A stretch of 64,000 nt of DNA. It comes from Vibrio breoganii. GTDB lineage: Bacteria > Pseudomonadota > Gammaproteobacteria > Enterobacterales > Vibrionaceae. The position numbers and the translations under genes are program-made. Location of the stretch: NCBI RefSeq assembly GCF_001677275.1, contig NZ_CP016177.1, positions 1,364,001 through 1,428,000 on the forward strand. Direction: 5' to 3'. The notes under the pieces were generated by a model. That model was not told the origin of the DNA. It made no database searches and saw nothing but the letters and a program-made list of their open reading frames with translations. This document shows, one piece after another, positions 8,279 through 17,526 of this stretch; position 1 is the first letter of the stretch, and every line of letters begins with the position of its first letter.

Positions 8279-9163
8279 TTACGCCGGTTGTGAACTCACA
8301 GCGATGCGCGGTGGAGTAATGCCGTTCTTCTTGAACTCTTTCATTACACGCAGTGTGATATCAGTTTCGAACAGTTTCTCATATCCCGTATCGACAACAT
8401 AGGCCTTACAGGTCAATTGTATCGCTAAATAGTTCTCAGTGATGGTTTGTTTGACTAAAACAACAACGGGTTTAGGAAGATGTATGTATCGGCTCGAAGA
8501 AGCGGCCTCTTGAATCAGGTTTCTTGCCAGGTCTATGTCCTGATCCATTCCGATAAAGAAGGGTATAACCACTTGCATATCCAATGCGCCGTAGTTGCCA
8601 CTAACGGTGACTTCATTTAGGAATTTGTTATTAGGAATGGTAATGATGTCATCATTCAGGGTACGCATTCGTACTGAGCGCAACCCAATGGTAATAATGT
8701 CGCCATAGTTTCCTTCAAAGGTGACGCGGTCACCTACTTGGAACGGACGGTCTATCATAACCGTTAAGCCTGCGATAAATGAAGCTGCTAGATCCTTCAA
8801 GGCAAAGCCCACCGAAACCGCAAGCGTACCACCAATCAGTGCCAATATATGGTCGTTGATTCTGAAGCTGATCATGAACACCACAATACCGGCCGTGATG
8901 TAGATGAAAAACTGCAGGAAGGATTGTGCTTTTTGCAAAATCATTCGGTACTGAACGAACTGCGTACTCACACTGTCCACTATAGAGTCGATGAATCTTA
9001 GTAGTAACCACGTACAGGCAATGATCAATACAGAAAATAGCACACCGCCCCAGCGAACCAGACTAGCAAAGTCCTGAATAGCGGTAACATCAGGCACTTC
9101 TTGCATTGCGAAAGAGAGACTACTGAATGTAGTGATGAAAACAAGGAACAAAATTCTTAGCAT
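8279..9163 (-). CDS. MscS-family mechanosensitive channel protein
   Basis: A 294-residue protein with a cleavable-looking signal peptide (residues 1-19, ending FAMQ), three to four membrane helices, and the MscS pore helix and beta domain. The conserved stretch includes GFALKDLAASFIAGL (about 125-140) and DRPFQVGDRVTFEGNYGDI (about 146-165), then TLNDDIITIPNNKF. Family members open under membrane tension or through ligand control to release solutes. Only one base separates its start from the stop of the upstream P-loop membrane protein, so the two are surely coupled. That pairing suggests it may be gated or controlled by its partner. Confidence 0.9.
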   Translation of the reverse strand: MLRILFLVFITTFSSLSFAMQEVPDVTAIQDFASLVRWGGVLFSVLIIACTWLLLRFIDSIVDSVSTQFVQYRMILQKAQSFLQFFIYITAGIVVFMISFRINDHILALIGGTLAVSVGFALKDLAASFIAGLTVMIDRPFQVGDRVTFEGNYGDIITIGLRSVRMRTLNDDIITIPNNKFLNEVTVSGNYGALDMQVVIPFFIGMDQDIDLARNLIQEAASSSRYIHLPKPVVVLVKQTITENYLAIQLTCKAYVVDTGYEKLFETDITLRVMKEFKKNGITPPRIAVSSQPA

Positions 9164-9164
9164 A

Positions 9165-11510
9165 TTATTTTACCAGTAGATGCTGACGGTGAAGGACATT
9201 AGTAACGTGGCGATACCAGTGATCTGAAATCTTTGCCTTATCGTCACTCCATTCAATGTAGCCACGGCTTTGGAAATAACGCAGAGTACCTAACACTTCA
9301 GAGAGACTCAGCTGAGTACACTCAGACAGTTCTTCTTGGTTTGCCACTTCTAATTGAACAATTGAGCGAAGCACTGCCAACATAGGTTTCGGCATTTTTT
9401 CTAGCTCTTCAGACTCAGGTGCTCTAAATAACCTAACCACTATGCTGTCATCACTTTTATTGCGACGTAAGGACAATCTAAAGAATCTGAGGGCTACCGT
9501 TGGATTGCCATCTGCGTAGTGCCAAAGGATTCGATAGAAGCCATTTCGAGCGCGGTCTTCTTCACTGATATTGTCGTGATCCCATTGTTTTGGTACCACA
9601 AGACCTTCAAACGAGAGTCGATACTCATCTGATTGGTTTATTCGAGACTCCAATAGTTGAGAAACTTGAGCTTCGTTCCAGTTTGGAAGAAAAGAAACCC
9701 AATCAAACAACAGCCTTTCTCCGCGAGCTCTATCAACAAAACGCCAACTCGCTTTCTCGATAGCGAGCACAGCGCGGTGGTTTTTCTTAGAACGACGCAA
9801 TAGGTTAGTAAACCTAATTAGGCCATTGAGTCCGCCCACCATTGGTTTAACTAGGCGCTGACCGTTATCGAGGGCAATGAGGTAGCTTTCATTACTTTTT
9901 CGAAGATGGTTTAGGATTTGGATCTCGCCAGCTTCTCGATCAAGGCCTAATTGCTCGGCAAACTCTTCGATAAGCTCTGAATAACCCGCATAAGGGCAGT
10001 TGAGATAAATAGGCGTGGCATTCTTGACCTTGTGTAGTAACTGCTTAAGGAAGGTTGTCGTGCCAATACCGCGCTCACCGGAAATAACGCATACAGCAGG
10101 GTTGTTAGACAGTACATATCGAGAGACCTGTTTGAACTCATCCGTTGCATAGTCAATTAAGGTGCTGTCTTCGTGCCCTGGTGTAATGTATTTGAAGGTT
10201 TCATCACCCTTAATGCGAACAAAGTTTTGTGAGTGCGCTTCACTTTGATTCTGCTTGGCGACTTCAATTTTGAAGAGGTAGGCTAGGCCTTGGCTGAAGA
10301 AGGTAAAATTCGACAGTTTGGCAACGATCATGCCCTGGCACGTTGCGGTGAAAATCCAAACAATGCCCAATACGGTGGCGATGATATTGAGCAGGAAGGT
10401 ATTCTCATTCTTTTCAGCCCAAACAATCCACAGGGGTTTCTCCGGCATCTTGGCGATGCGACGGAAAACAATAGGTCGCCACTTACGCAATACATGGATG
10501 GTAATCAGCACAAACCAGAAAAAGACGAGGCTGGATATCCAGTAATAAATGGTGCCTTTACCCACCATTCGCTGTGAAATCTGCAGGAACACGCCAACAA
10601 AGATAAAGCTCCATACATACCAACGTATCGTAGACAATCGGAGTGCGACGATTTCTTTACTGGAACTGCGGCTATTACGGTAAGCGAACTCGAGAATAAA
10701 GCTTATGGCAATCGAGCCACCTAAGATCCACCAAGTGAAAATCTCTAGGACTATAAGCTGACTTAAGCTCGGTATTGCAGAAAGTACACGTAGCGATAGA
10801 GTGATGGCGATAAGCACCGCTATGGCGCGATTTGCTCGACTGATATACCAAATCAAACGCATCCATAGAGGAGGACGAGTGCCATATTCTGTTTGAGCAT
10901 TTTTGAAGGCTTCAATAAATCGCTTACTGTTGGCTAACCACCAGGTCAGTAGAAAGTAGATAAATAGAACCTTAATGACCGCCCACATCAGAGGAATAGG
11001 GGAAATGAAGATATCTTTTATCAGCGCTTTAAAGCTGCGTATTTGCAGATGAAATAGAAACTCGCCGTTTAAACGCGTGATATACCACTCTTGCTTAAAC
11101 TGAATTACCCCAGACGGACCAAAGCCTGCCACTAAGTCTTTGGTAGAACTGCTGGCGAGCTGTAGTAAGTTAGCCTTACTTTTCCCTAAGCTACTTAGTG
11201 TCAGCCAAGAACGCTCTGCTATTTTCCAGTTTTCATCAGTACTGTCGTCACTATAGGCGTCAATCTGCTCAGCGAACTGGTCAGCGTGTTTACGCTGCTC
11301 CCTGATAACCGCTTCCATCAACTGATTGACCTTGTCTCGGTCCGCTCGCGACATAAACAGTGGCTCTGGCAATTTATCTATCTCTGTAGCAATACTGATA
11401 GACACTTTGTCGATATTCGGTTCATCTGCTAAATCGTATTCCCAATTGGCATGAGCGCCAAAAGAAAATAAAGCGAGGAGCAGAGGAAGGAAGAATAGTT
11501 TTGAACGCAT
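9165..11510 (-). CDS. membrane protein with C-terminal AAA/STAND-like P-loop domain, Walker A lysine missing
   Basis: A 781-residue protein that I cannot name. A signal peptide (MRSKLFFLPLLLALFSFGA) leads a periplasmic region of about 150 residues, then six or seven membrane helices (about 170-420) and a cytoplasmic ATPase-like domain from about 455. The P loop reads SGERGIGTTTF: the Walker A lysine is Thr (codon ACG). The Walker B-like strand is YLIALDNGQ. A winged-helix-like end (LSECTQLSLSEVLGTLRYFQSRGYIEW) follows. I chose ATG 11510 for its signal peptide and AAGAGAG site; a frame open to 11567 lacks both. It is coupled to the MscS-like gene at one-base spacing. Nucleotide binding is doubtful, so a sensor or scaffold role is possible. 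Confidence 0.75.
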   Translation of the reverse strand: MRSKLFFLPLLLALFSFGAHANWEYDLADEPNIDKVSISIATEIDKLPEPLFMSRADRDKVNQLMEAVIREQRKHADQFAEQIDAYSDDSTDENWKIAERSWLTLSSLGKSKANLLQLASSSTKDLVAGFGPSGVIQFKQEWYITRLNGEFLFHLQIRSFKALIKDIFISPIPLMWAVIKVLFIYFLLTWWLANSKRFIEAFKNAQTEYGTRPPLWMRLIWYISRANRAIAVLIAITLSLRVLSAIPSLSQLIVLEIFTWWILGGSIAISFILEFAYRNSRSSSKEIVALRLSTIRWYVWSFIFVGVFLQISQRMVGKGTIYYWISSLVFFWFVLITIHVLRKWRPIVFRRIAKMPEKPLWIVWAEKNENTFLLNIIATVLGIVWIFTATCQGMIVAKLSNFTFFSQGLAYLFKIEVAKQNQSEAHSQNFVRIKGDETFKYITPGHEDSTLIDYATDEFKQVSRYVLSNNPAVCVISGERGIGTTTFLKQLLHKVKNATPIYLNCPYAGYSELIEEFAEQLGLDREAGEIQILNHLRKSNESYLIALDNGQRLVKPMVGGLNGLIRFTNLLRRSKKNHRAVLAIEKASWRFVDRARGERLLFDWVSFLPNWNEAQVSQLLESRINQSDEYRLSFEGLVVPKQWDHDNISEEDRARNGFYRILWHYADGNPTVALRFFRLSLRRNKSDDSIVVRLFRAPESEELEKMPKPMLAVLRSIVQLEVANQEELSECTQLSLSEVLGTLRYFQSRGYIEWSDDKAKISDHWYRHVTNVLHRQHLLVK

Positions 11511-11704
11511 GATTCTCTCTTGTCCGTTTGATTCCTTGAAAAGTTTAGTGCAGAGAATGTGTTTCACGAAATTTTTTGTGAAAAAACATTGAATTAGAGG
11601 TAAAACATTTCACTAAAAGATGCGATCTCAGTCTCTTTATTTTCCCCTTGTATGAATGTTAATCTTTATTAACAATTCATTAGCAATTGCTTTGGGGCCT
11701 CAAT

Positions 11705-12415
11705 ATGAACTTTCCATACAAAAACATAGTCGTGTTAACCGGTGCTGGTATCTCAGCGGAGTCGGGAATCCAAACGTTTCGAGCGCAAGATGGACTTTGG
11801 GAGAATCATCGTATTGAGGACGTTGCTACACCAGAAGGCTTTGCTAAGGACCCCGTGTTGGTGCACTCTTTTTACAATATGCGCCGCCAGAAACTCTTGT
11901 CCGAGTCTATTCAGCCAAATGCGGCACATAAAGCGTTAGGGCGTCTCGAAGAGATGTTGGATGGAACTGTCACGGTAGTGACGCAGAACATCGACAACCT
12001 TCACGAAAGGGGCGGTACCAATAACATAGTGCATATGCATGGTGAATTACTGAAGGCTCGTTGCAGCGAATCAGGTCAAGTGGTTGAACAACTGACGGAT
12101 CTCAATGATGGTGATCTGTGCCATTGTTGTCAGATACCTCATCAAATGAGACCGCATATTGTTTGGTTTGGAGAGATGCCGCTGCAAATGGATAGAATCT
12201 ATGCCGCCATAGAAGAGGCGGATCTTTTTGTTTCTATCGGCACATCAGGGGTAGTTTATCCAGCGGCAGGGTTTGTGCATGATGCAAAAATGCACGGTGC
12301 GCACACCATAGAAATCAACCTAGAGCCGAGTGCGGTACAGAGCGAGTTTGAAGAAAAACGCTATGGTCCTGCAGGTGTTGAAGTACCTAAGTTGGTTGAA
12401 GAGCTGCTCTCGTAA
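11705..12415 (+). CDS. cobB: NAD-dependent protein deacylase CobB (sirtuin)
   Basis: CobB removes acetyl and succinyl groups from lysines of metabolic enzymes, consuming NAD. The 236 residues hold the sirtuin signature: [12 protein letters not shown] at about residue 12, [12 protein letters not shown] with the catalytic His of VHMHGEL, and [11 protein letters not shown]. One zinc pair, CHCC, is clear near residue 136; at the site of the first pair only ARCSESGQV is seen, with a single Cys, so the zinc site may be incomplete. I start at ATG 11705 ([12 protein letters not shown]). It is near nagK as in E. coli and convergent with the PotD-like gene, only 11 bases apart. Confidence 0.93.
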   Translation: MNFPYKNIVVLTGAGISAESGIQTFRAQDGLWENHRIEDVATPEGFAKDPVLVHSFYNMRRQKLLSESIQPNAAHKALGRLEEMLDGTVTVVTQNIDNLHERGGTNNIVHMHGELLKARCSESGQVVEQLTDLNDGDLCHCCQIPHQMRPHIVWFGEMPLQMDRIYAAIEEADLFVSIGTSGVVYPAAGFVHDAKMHGAHTIEINLEPSAVQSEFEEKRYGPAGVEVPKLVEELLS

Positions 12416-12426
12416 ACCAAAATGCA

Positions 12427-13491
12427 TTAGCGTACTTTAACTTCTAGGAATAATTGTTCGTATTTCAAACGACTCTCAGGTGAGTTGAGCTTAAAGTGGC
12501 CATTTTCAATAGTCTCTGCCGACAGCAGTTTCAGCAGTTTACTCTGCATAGGAAGGCCATCAATCACTGGAGTTAAGCCTGAATAAAGTGAAATTTGTGA
12601 TTGAACGGTTTTATCCATAAGGAAGTTCATCAGCAAAAGCGCGTCTTCCTCTGCATCGCTGTCAATGTTCATTGATAGGGCATAGGCGTCTAAAATAGCG
12701 CCTTCTGTAGGCCATTCAATTGCGATATCCGCATCTTCCAGACTACCAATATACGCGTGGTCATTACTCAATATACCAACCGAGACTTGCCCCGATAGAA
12801 AATGCATCTCTGGGGCTTCTTTTGATAAGAAGGCGGCATTATTTCGCATATTGATGAGCCATTGTTTCGACTTTTGTAGCTGCTTGTCGGTTGCATTGTT
12901 GATGGGATAACCCATCCCCAGCAGTGCAATAGAGACCAGTGTTTGAGCATCATCTAAAATGAGAAGCTGCCCAGTCCACTGTTCATCATGAAGGTCAACC
13001 CATTGTGTAAGCATCGAGGGTGGCAACATTTTAGAGTTGGTCGCTATACCTATGCCATGAAGCATTAAAGGCACTGAATATTGGTAATGTTGAGCGAGTT
13101 CGACTCTATTTAACTCAGGTTTTATGGTGCTTGCGTTGGACAGCGAGTCTTTCGCTATCGGCTTAAAGTGGCTCGCGAGTTCTGTTTGTGCTGGGAAATA
13201 GCTGTACGGAATCAACGTGAGGTCTACGGCGGAATAGTCTCGTCTACTGATATGTTGTGGGGTGTCTATATTATAAACACGCTGCTCTACGATGATACCC
13301 GTTTGAGCGGTAAACTGAGACAGAACAGACGATGGAATCAGATTATTGGGTAGATAGATACTGACAGCACGCGGAGTGATTATATCTACAGATTCTCCTT
13401 TAAGCGGCTGTTCTGATTCAGAAAAAGCAGAGAAGCTAAAGAATAAGGATAGAAGGCCAAAGGTCTGAGTCATTCGCATTAGTAGAGCCAT
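12427..13491 (-). CDS. PotD-like extracellular solute-binding protein
   Basis: A 354-residue periplasmic binding protein of the spermidine/putrescine (PotD) type. It has an N-terminal signal peptide (MTQTFGLLSLFFSFSAFS region), then the two-lobe pattern of the family: YLPNNLIPSSVLSQFTAQTGI, PLMLHGIGIATNSKML, and the later MNFLMDKTVQSQISLYSGLTPV. No permease or ATPase gene lies beside it. In E. coli potD sits two genes beyond cobB, so the position is old but the transport genes are absent. It may feed a transporter elsewhere or act as a sensor, as NspS does in V. cholerae. The ligand is unknown. Three nearby in-frame ATGs make the start uncertain by six residues. Confidence 0.78.
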   Translation of the reverse strand: MALLMRMTQTFGLLSLFFSFSAFSESEQPLKGESVDIITPRAVSIYLPNNLIPSSVLSQFTAQTGIIVEQRVYNIDTPQHISRRDYSAVDLTLIPYSYFPAQTELASHFKPIAKDSLSNASTIKPELNRVELAQHYQYSVPLMLHGIGIATNSKMLPPSMLTQWVDLHDEQWTGQLLILDDAQTLVSIALLGMGYPINNATDKQLQKSKQWLINMRNNAAFLSKEAPEMHFLSGQVSVGILSNDHAYIGSLEDADIAIEWPTEGAILDAYALSMNIDSDAEEDALLLMNFLMDKTVQSQISLYSGLTPVIDGLPMQSKLLKLLSAETIENGHFKLNSPESRLKYEQLFLEVKVR

Positions 13492-13760
13492 AGTTGTAAC
13501 GTTAGCTTTCCCTTAAGTATCTTTTAGGGCGCGAGTATAACAGAAGTGCAAGGGTTTGCACTTAAAGAGGTTTCTTAAGATTCACCCCATAATTTAGACT
13601 TGTTGATAATTCATACGAAAAACGGTGCGGATGGTTTGTTTGTATGCTCAAAACAGAGTTAAGTGATAGGACCTTTTGCTTAAGACTATGCCGTAACGCC
13701 AGTTTACAGGTATACTTGCGCCAGAATATTTTCTTTTAAAGGCAAGGACCTAAAGATTCA

Positions 13761-14624
13761 ATGAGCGATCCGATAGAGAAAAACTTCAACCTTGGTGGTA
13801 GCGTAGAAAAGGCATTGGCTGGGGATTTTGAATTAAAGCCCATCAGTGTGATTAGTGAAGCATGGCAACTGACGATGCGTAATTTTTTGACTTTTTCCCC
13901 CGCTGTTATCCTTCTTATCGCCATCCAAGCTGCCATTTTTATCGTTGCACTTAAACTGCAAATTGGTGATCTCTCAGCAATCTTAGTTATGTTTCAAGAC
14001 CCTGAGTCTTTGCAGCCAGGCATCTTTCAATCGATCTTCGTGGCGAACTTTAGCTATGAAGTGGTCGCTGCGCCTATCTATGCTGGTGTTGCGTTGATGG
14101 CAATGAGCCATGCGGCAGGCCTGAGAACAGAGACCAGACACATCACCAAAGGTTTGCCTTTTATGATGCCAGTGATTCTGGTCACTATGCTCAATCTATT
14201 GTCCCAAGCAATCGCTGGAGCATTGCTGCCGTTCTTATCTCTTTATCTGTCTCTTGCCTTCAGTAACGCGGTTTTACTGGTCTGTGAGAAACGTTTGACC
14301 CCAGTTAAAGCTCTATGGACATCGATGCGCGCAGTGAACAAGCGTATCTTCTCTATTGCAGTTATCTATCTTGTGACCATGTTTGCATTTGTGGCTGGCA
14401 TGATGCTGTATGGTCTAGGTCTCGTTATCGCAGTACCGTTCTTCTTCCATGCAAAAGGTATTATCTACCGCAATATGTTTGGTATTCGCTTGCAGGTTGT
14501 TGCCACGCAAGATGCACCAAAGCAAGAGAATGAGAAAGATGAGCATATTGATGAGTCTGACGATGACAATACCCCCCCAACATCGGGTACCCCTCGAGGT
14601 GGCTCAAACACATTTGATGCATAG
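13761..14624 (+). CDS. integral inner-membrane protein of unknown function
   Basis: A 287-residue protein with about five or six hydrophobic segments (NFLTFSPAVILLIAIQAAIF, SFEVVAAPIYAGV-like, GLPFMMPVILVTMLN, IAVIYLVTMFAFVAGMML). The soluble C-terminal tail of 35 residues is very acidic and ends in a Pro/Gly/Thr-rich stretch. The layout resembles bacterial YciC-type membrane proteins but I do not recognise a family. It lies 14 bases before the DUF2987 gene on the same strand, and they share the terminator at 15301. The pair occupies the place that ycfZ and ymfA hold after cobB in E. coli, though I see no clear homology. Confidence 0.72.
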   Translation: MSDPIEKNFNLGGSVEKALAGDFELKPISVISEAWQLTMRNFLTFSPAVILLIAIQAAIFIVALKLQIGDLSAILVMFQDPESLQPGIFQSIFVANFSYEVVAAPIYAGVALMAMSHAAGLRTETRHITKGLPFMMPVILVTMLNLLSQAIAGALLPFLSLYLSLAFSNAVLLVCEKRLTPVKALWTSMRAVNKRIFSIAVIYLVTMFAFVAGMMLYGLGLVIAVPFFFHAKGIIYRNMFGIRLQVVATQDAPKQENEKDEHIDESDDDNTPPTSGTPRGGSNTFDA

Positions 14625-14638
14625 GATAATCGCTTAAA

Positions 14639-15286
14639 ATGAAATGTCGTATATTGACCGCGGCGCTATTGGTCATGGGCCTGAACACAGCACAGGCCGA
14701 AGAATACATGTTTACCTACAGTAAGTTGTATTCGCCATTAAAACACAATCTGAAAGAGCCACAACAAGACGTCAAAATAGGGCTCTTTTTTACCAACTTT
14801 GAAACCAAACAACCTTGTTCAATCGAAAAGGCTTGGATGGAAAAAGAAGAGCACTTTGAAGAGTTGACTATCAGTGACAACGGAGAGGTGAATGTGCCTC
14901 TAGATAGTAACCTTAAGAGTGCCAATCCTTTAGTCTATATTCACACGCAAAAAGACGCGCGTTGTGATTACTCTTTGGTTGTCTTAACGAAAGAGCCATT
15001 AAAGGGTGAAGTAGGGTATTCAGAGTTAGAGAGTAAAACCTCTCAAATGAAAACGGTGCTTGGCGGTCTAGGTGGTATGTTCTCGAACTGGTTTACCCCA
15101 GATATTGAAGGCGTAACACTTGAATTCACCCCAGATACTGTAAAGCAAATCATGCTTTCCAATGGCAAGGCTGTCCCGGTTAACGAACAAGGAAAAGCCA
15201 TCCTTAAGTTAGTGGATTTAAGTGACGGTGTCACAGCTAATATATCTGAGCAAACTCAACGGGTTATGCCATATATTGAGCAGTAA
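14639..15286 (+). CDS. DUF2987 family exported protein
   Basis: A 215-residue protein with a signal peptide (CRILTAALLVMGLNTAQAEE, cut near residue 20) and no further membrane helix, so it is probably periplasmic. The segment EYMFTYSKLYSPLKHN and the later CSIEKAWMEKEEHFEEL match my memory of DUF2987, a family of Vibrio and relatives with no known role. Two Cys residues could form a disulfide. It is in an operon with the membrane protein upstream. An exact matS site (15222-15234) lies inside the coding region. Confidence 0.78.
   Translation: MKCRILTAALLVMGLNTAQAEEYMFTYSKLYSPLKHNLKEPQQDVKIGLFFTNFETKQPCSIEKAWMEKEEHFEELTISDNGEVNVPLDSNLKSANPLVYIHTQKDARCDYSLVVLTKEPLKGEVGYSELESKTSQMKTVLGGLGGMFSNWFTPDIEGVTLEFTPDTVKQIMLSNGKAVPVNEQGKAILKLVDLSDGVTANISEQTQRVMPYIEQ
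15222..15234. other. matS site (MatP binding)
   Basis: GTGACGGTGTCAC fits the matS consensus GTGACRNYGTCAC at every position. It lies inside the DUF2987 gene and is one of five in the window. Confidence 0.85.
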
Positions 15287-15296
15287 AGCAGATACA

Positions 15297-15332
15297 AAAA
15301 GGCCGGAGCAATTAAGTCTCCGGCCTTTTTTA
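15297..15332. terminator. bidirectional terminator between the DUF2987 gene and ttcA
   Basis: GGCCGGAG and CTCCGGCC form an eight-pair GC-rich stem with A5 before and T6 after it. It can therefore stop transcripts from both convergent genes. Confidence 0.93.
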
Positions 15333-15342
15333 TTTATCTGAA

Positions 15343-16269
15343 TTAAACGTTAGTTACGTCTAACTGAAGTTTAGGGTCAAACTCTACTGGTTCAACTGCT
15401 GCAGTTTCTACAGGTATTTCTTCTTTATCAAAACCAATATCACCGCCATTGATCACGCCAGAATCTTGATCGACCGATTTAAAATCGAATAAATCAAAAT
15501 CGGCTAGGTGGCTAGGTACTACGTTTTGCATAGCACGGAACATGGTTTCTATACGGCCTGGGAACTGCTTGTCCCAACCGTTTAGCATCTGCTTGATGTT
15601 TTGACGCTGCAAGTTTGGCTGCGAACCACAAAGGTTACATGGAATGATAGGGTATTCGCGCATATCGGCAAACTTGATGATGTCTTTTTCACGGCAGTAA
15701 GCCAGTGGACGGATCACAACGTGTTCGCCGTTGTCTGAAACCAACTTTGGTGGCATAGCTTTCATTCTACCGCCATGAAACATGTTCAAGAACAGTGTTT
15801 CTATGATGTCATCGCGGTGATGGCCAAGGGCAATCTTGGTTGCGCCAAGCTCTTTGGCTGTACGATATAAGATACCGCGACGCAGACGTGAGCAAAGAGA
15901 GCAGGTCGTTTTGCCCTCAGGGATCTTGTCCTGAACGATAGAGTAGGTGTCTTCTTCTACAATCTTGTATTCAACACCAAGGGTCTCTAGATATTCTGGA
16001 AGAATATGGTCAGGGAATCCTGGTTGCTTTTGGTCGAGGTTAACTGCAATCAAGGAGAAATCGATTGGAGCACTCTTCTTAAGACTCATCAAGATCTCAA
16101 GCATAGTAAAGCTATCCTTCCCGCCAGATAGACAAACCATAATGCGATCGCCTTCTTCAATCATGTTGAAGTCTCTGATTGCGTTGCCTGTGTCACGACG
16201 AAGACGCTTTTGCAACTTGTTAAAGTTGTATTGTTGGGCCTTGGTGCGCTCTTGAACTTGTTCGCTCAT
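15343..16269 (-). CDS. ttcA: tRNA 2-thiocytidine(32) synthetase TtcA
   Basis: TtcA puts sulfur on cytidine 32 of several tRNAs, using ATP and an iron-sulfur cluster. The PP-loop SGGKDS is at residues 48-53. The Cys pairs expected for the cluster are present in [10 protein letters not shown] (about residue 122) and CNLCGSQ (about residue 213). The length, 308 residues, matches E. coli TtcA. The C-terminal 40 residues are acidic and variable. It follows uspE on the minus strand but a terminator separates them, so it is probably transcribed alone. Confidence 0.96.
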   Translation of the reverse strand: MSEQVQERTKAQQYNFNKLQKRLRRDTGNAIRDFNMIEEGDRIMVCLSGGKDSFTMLEILMSLKKSAPIDFSLIAVNLDQKQPGFPDHILPEYLETLGVEYKIVEEDTYSIVQDKIPEGKTTCSLCSRLRRGILYRTAKELGATKIALGHHRDDIIETLFLNMFHGGRMKAMPPKLVSDNGEHVVIRPLAYCREKDIIKFADMREYPIIPCNLCGSQPNLQRQNIKQMLNGWDKQFPGRIETMFRAMQNVVPSHLADFDLFDFKSVDQDSGVINGGDIGFDKEEIPVETAAVEPVEFDPKLQLDVTNV

Positions 16270-16352
16270 TTAACTATCCGGATCTTGATTAAAAAGAGAG
16301 TGCGTATGATACGGATATTCTAGGCAGTTTCCAGTGAAAAAACAGCGAACAT

Positions 16353-16378
16353 AAAAAAGCGGTGTTGCCACCGCTTTA
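16353..16378 (-). terminator. intrinsic terminator of uspE
   Basis: AAAGCGGTG-TTGC-CACCGCTTT is a perfect nine-pair stem. Read on the minus strand it is followed by a run of T, 31 bases after the uspE stop. Confidence 0.9.
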
Positions 16379-16408
16379 ACTATGAACTTGATTGATCACT
16401 TATTGAAA

Positions 16409-17356
16409 CTAACTGCCATGTGGATCCAATGGGCTTACATAACCGCTAGGTTTGAGAGCCAATACGTCACAATTTATTTCATCAATGATGTTTTCCGCTG
16501 TGTTACCTAGGAATACTGCGGACAAGCCTGTCCGGCCAGAGGTGCCAAGGACGACTAATCCAGCGCCAAGGTCTTTCACCGCTTTAGGTATAACGTCTTG
16601 AGGTAAGCCTTGCTCAACAATGGTTTGCTCCTCAGCAATGCCATACTCTTGTCGAAGGGCTTTCATGCTTTTTAGGTGGTGACCGCGAACAGAGTCTGTG
16701 TAGATGGTTGGATCAAACTCAGGTAATTCGACGGTGATGTTTGGAGGAGTGATAGGGTAAGAGTTGACTAAGTGCAGCTCTGCATCAAGACGATCTGAGA
16801 GATCGAGTGCCTGTTCAACCATCCTATGGTTGAGCTCAAGGTGAGCCTCATTCTCTGAACCAACGTGAACGGATACCACTACATGACCTTTTTCTGGCCA
16901 ATCATGGTTTTTAACCAGCAATACAGCACAAGGGCATTTACGTAGTAGGTGCCAGTCTGTTGGGGTAAACAGTACAGATTCGAGGAGATCGTGTTGGCGT
17001 GTCGTTTTAACTACAAGCTCGTAGTCTTTGGCAAAGACTTCACTGATGATGGCTTCATAAGGTCTGTTGTGCCAAACCACCTTAATATCGAGCTCAATGT
17101 GGTCATCATCTCTATAGGGTTCTGCGACTTCTTTCATCCACTGTTCACGTTGATGGATAACACCAGCGCGCATCGCATTTCGTTCATCAGGGGAGAGCAT
17201 AGATGTCATTTCATACGAAAAGTCATATATTGCGAGGAAAAAAGTAATCCGACTTGGTGACTTACTTTTCTTTCCGATTTGCATGGCTCGAGCCAAGGCT
17301 GGCTGCTGCTCTGCGTCGATATTGGCAACAACCAGAATGTTGTTGTATATACTCAT
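16409..17356 (-). CDS. uspE: universal stress protein UspE
   Basis: A tandem universal-stress protein of 315 residues, the length of E. coli UspE. Each half has the Usp fold. The second ends in GLVVLGTSGRTGLSAVFLGNTAENI, which holds the G-x2-G-x9-G(S/T) nucleotide-binding pattern. UspE supports survival of oxidative stress and starvation. The first half starts SIYNNILVVANIDAEQQPAL. As in E. coli, where uspE neighbours fnr, it lies right after fnr on the same strand, so joint control by oxygen state is plausible. A perfect 16-bp palindrome lies 62 bases upstream. Confidence 0.95.
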   Translation of the reverse strand: MSIYNNILVVANIDAEQQPALARAMQIGKKSKSPSRITFFLAIYDFSYEMTSMLSPDERNAMRAGVIHQREQWMKEVAEPYRDDDHIELDIKVVWHNRPYEAIISEVFAKDYELVVKTTRQHDLLESVLFTPTDWHLLRKCPCAVLLVKNHDWPEKGHVVVSVHVGSENEAHLELNHRMVEQALDLSDRLDAELHLVNSYPITPPNITVELPEFDPTIYTDSVRGHHLKSMKALRQEYGIAEEQTIVEQGLPQDVIPKAVKDLGAGLVVLGTSGRTGLSAVFLGNTAENIIDEINCDVLALKPSGYVSPLDPHGS

Positions 17357-17417
17357 AGACCACCCGTTTCATTCTATTAACGATAAGTACAATATAACTC
17401 TACTGTGAAGAAAAGTG

Positions 17418-17433
17418 TTAGATTGCAATCTAA
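17418..17433. promoter_or_regulatory. 16-bp perfect palindrome upstream of uspE
   Basis: TTAGATTGCAATCTAA is its own reverse complement and lies 62-77 bases before the uspE ATG. It is not an FNR or CRP consensus. It may be an operator of an unidentified regulator. Confidence 0.45.
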
Positions 17434-17490
17434 GATTAGACGAAAAAAGAGTGACTTATTAGTGATTTAGAAGAAATAAATGAGGAATTT

Positions 17491-17516
17491 GAAGTGACTC
17501 AGCTAAGAGTCACTTC
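17491..17516 (-). terminator. hairpin after fnr, possible weak terminator
   Basis: GAAGTGACTC-AGCTAA-GAGTCACTTC has ten perfect pairs and begins 11 bases past the fnr stop. The minus strand then reads AAATTCC, not a good T run, so it may attenuate or only stabilise the 3' end. Confidence 0.55.
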
Positions 17517-17526
17517 TGGGAGTAGG

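Noticed and set aside
8721..8733. GTGACGCGGTCAC in the MscS-like gene, near-match to matS
   Set aside because: The eighth base is G where a pyrimidine is required, so it is not listed as a matS site.
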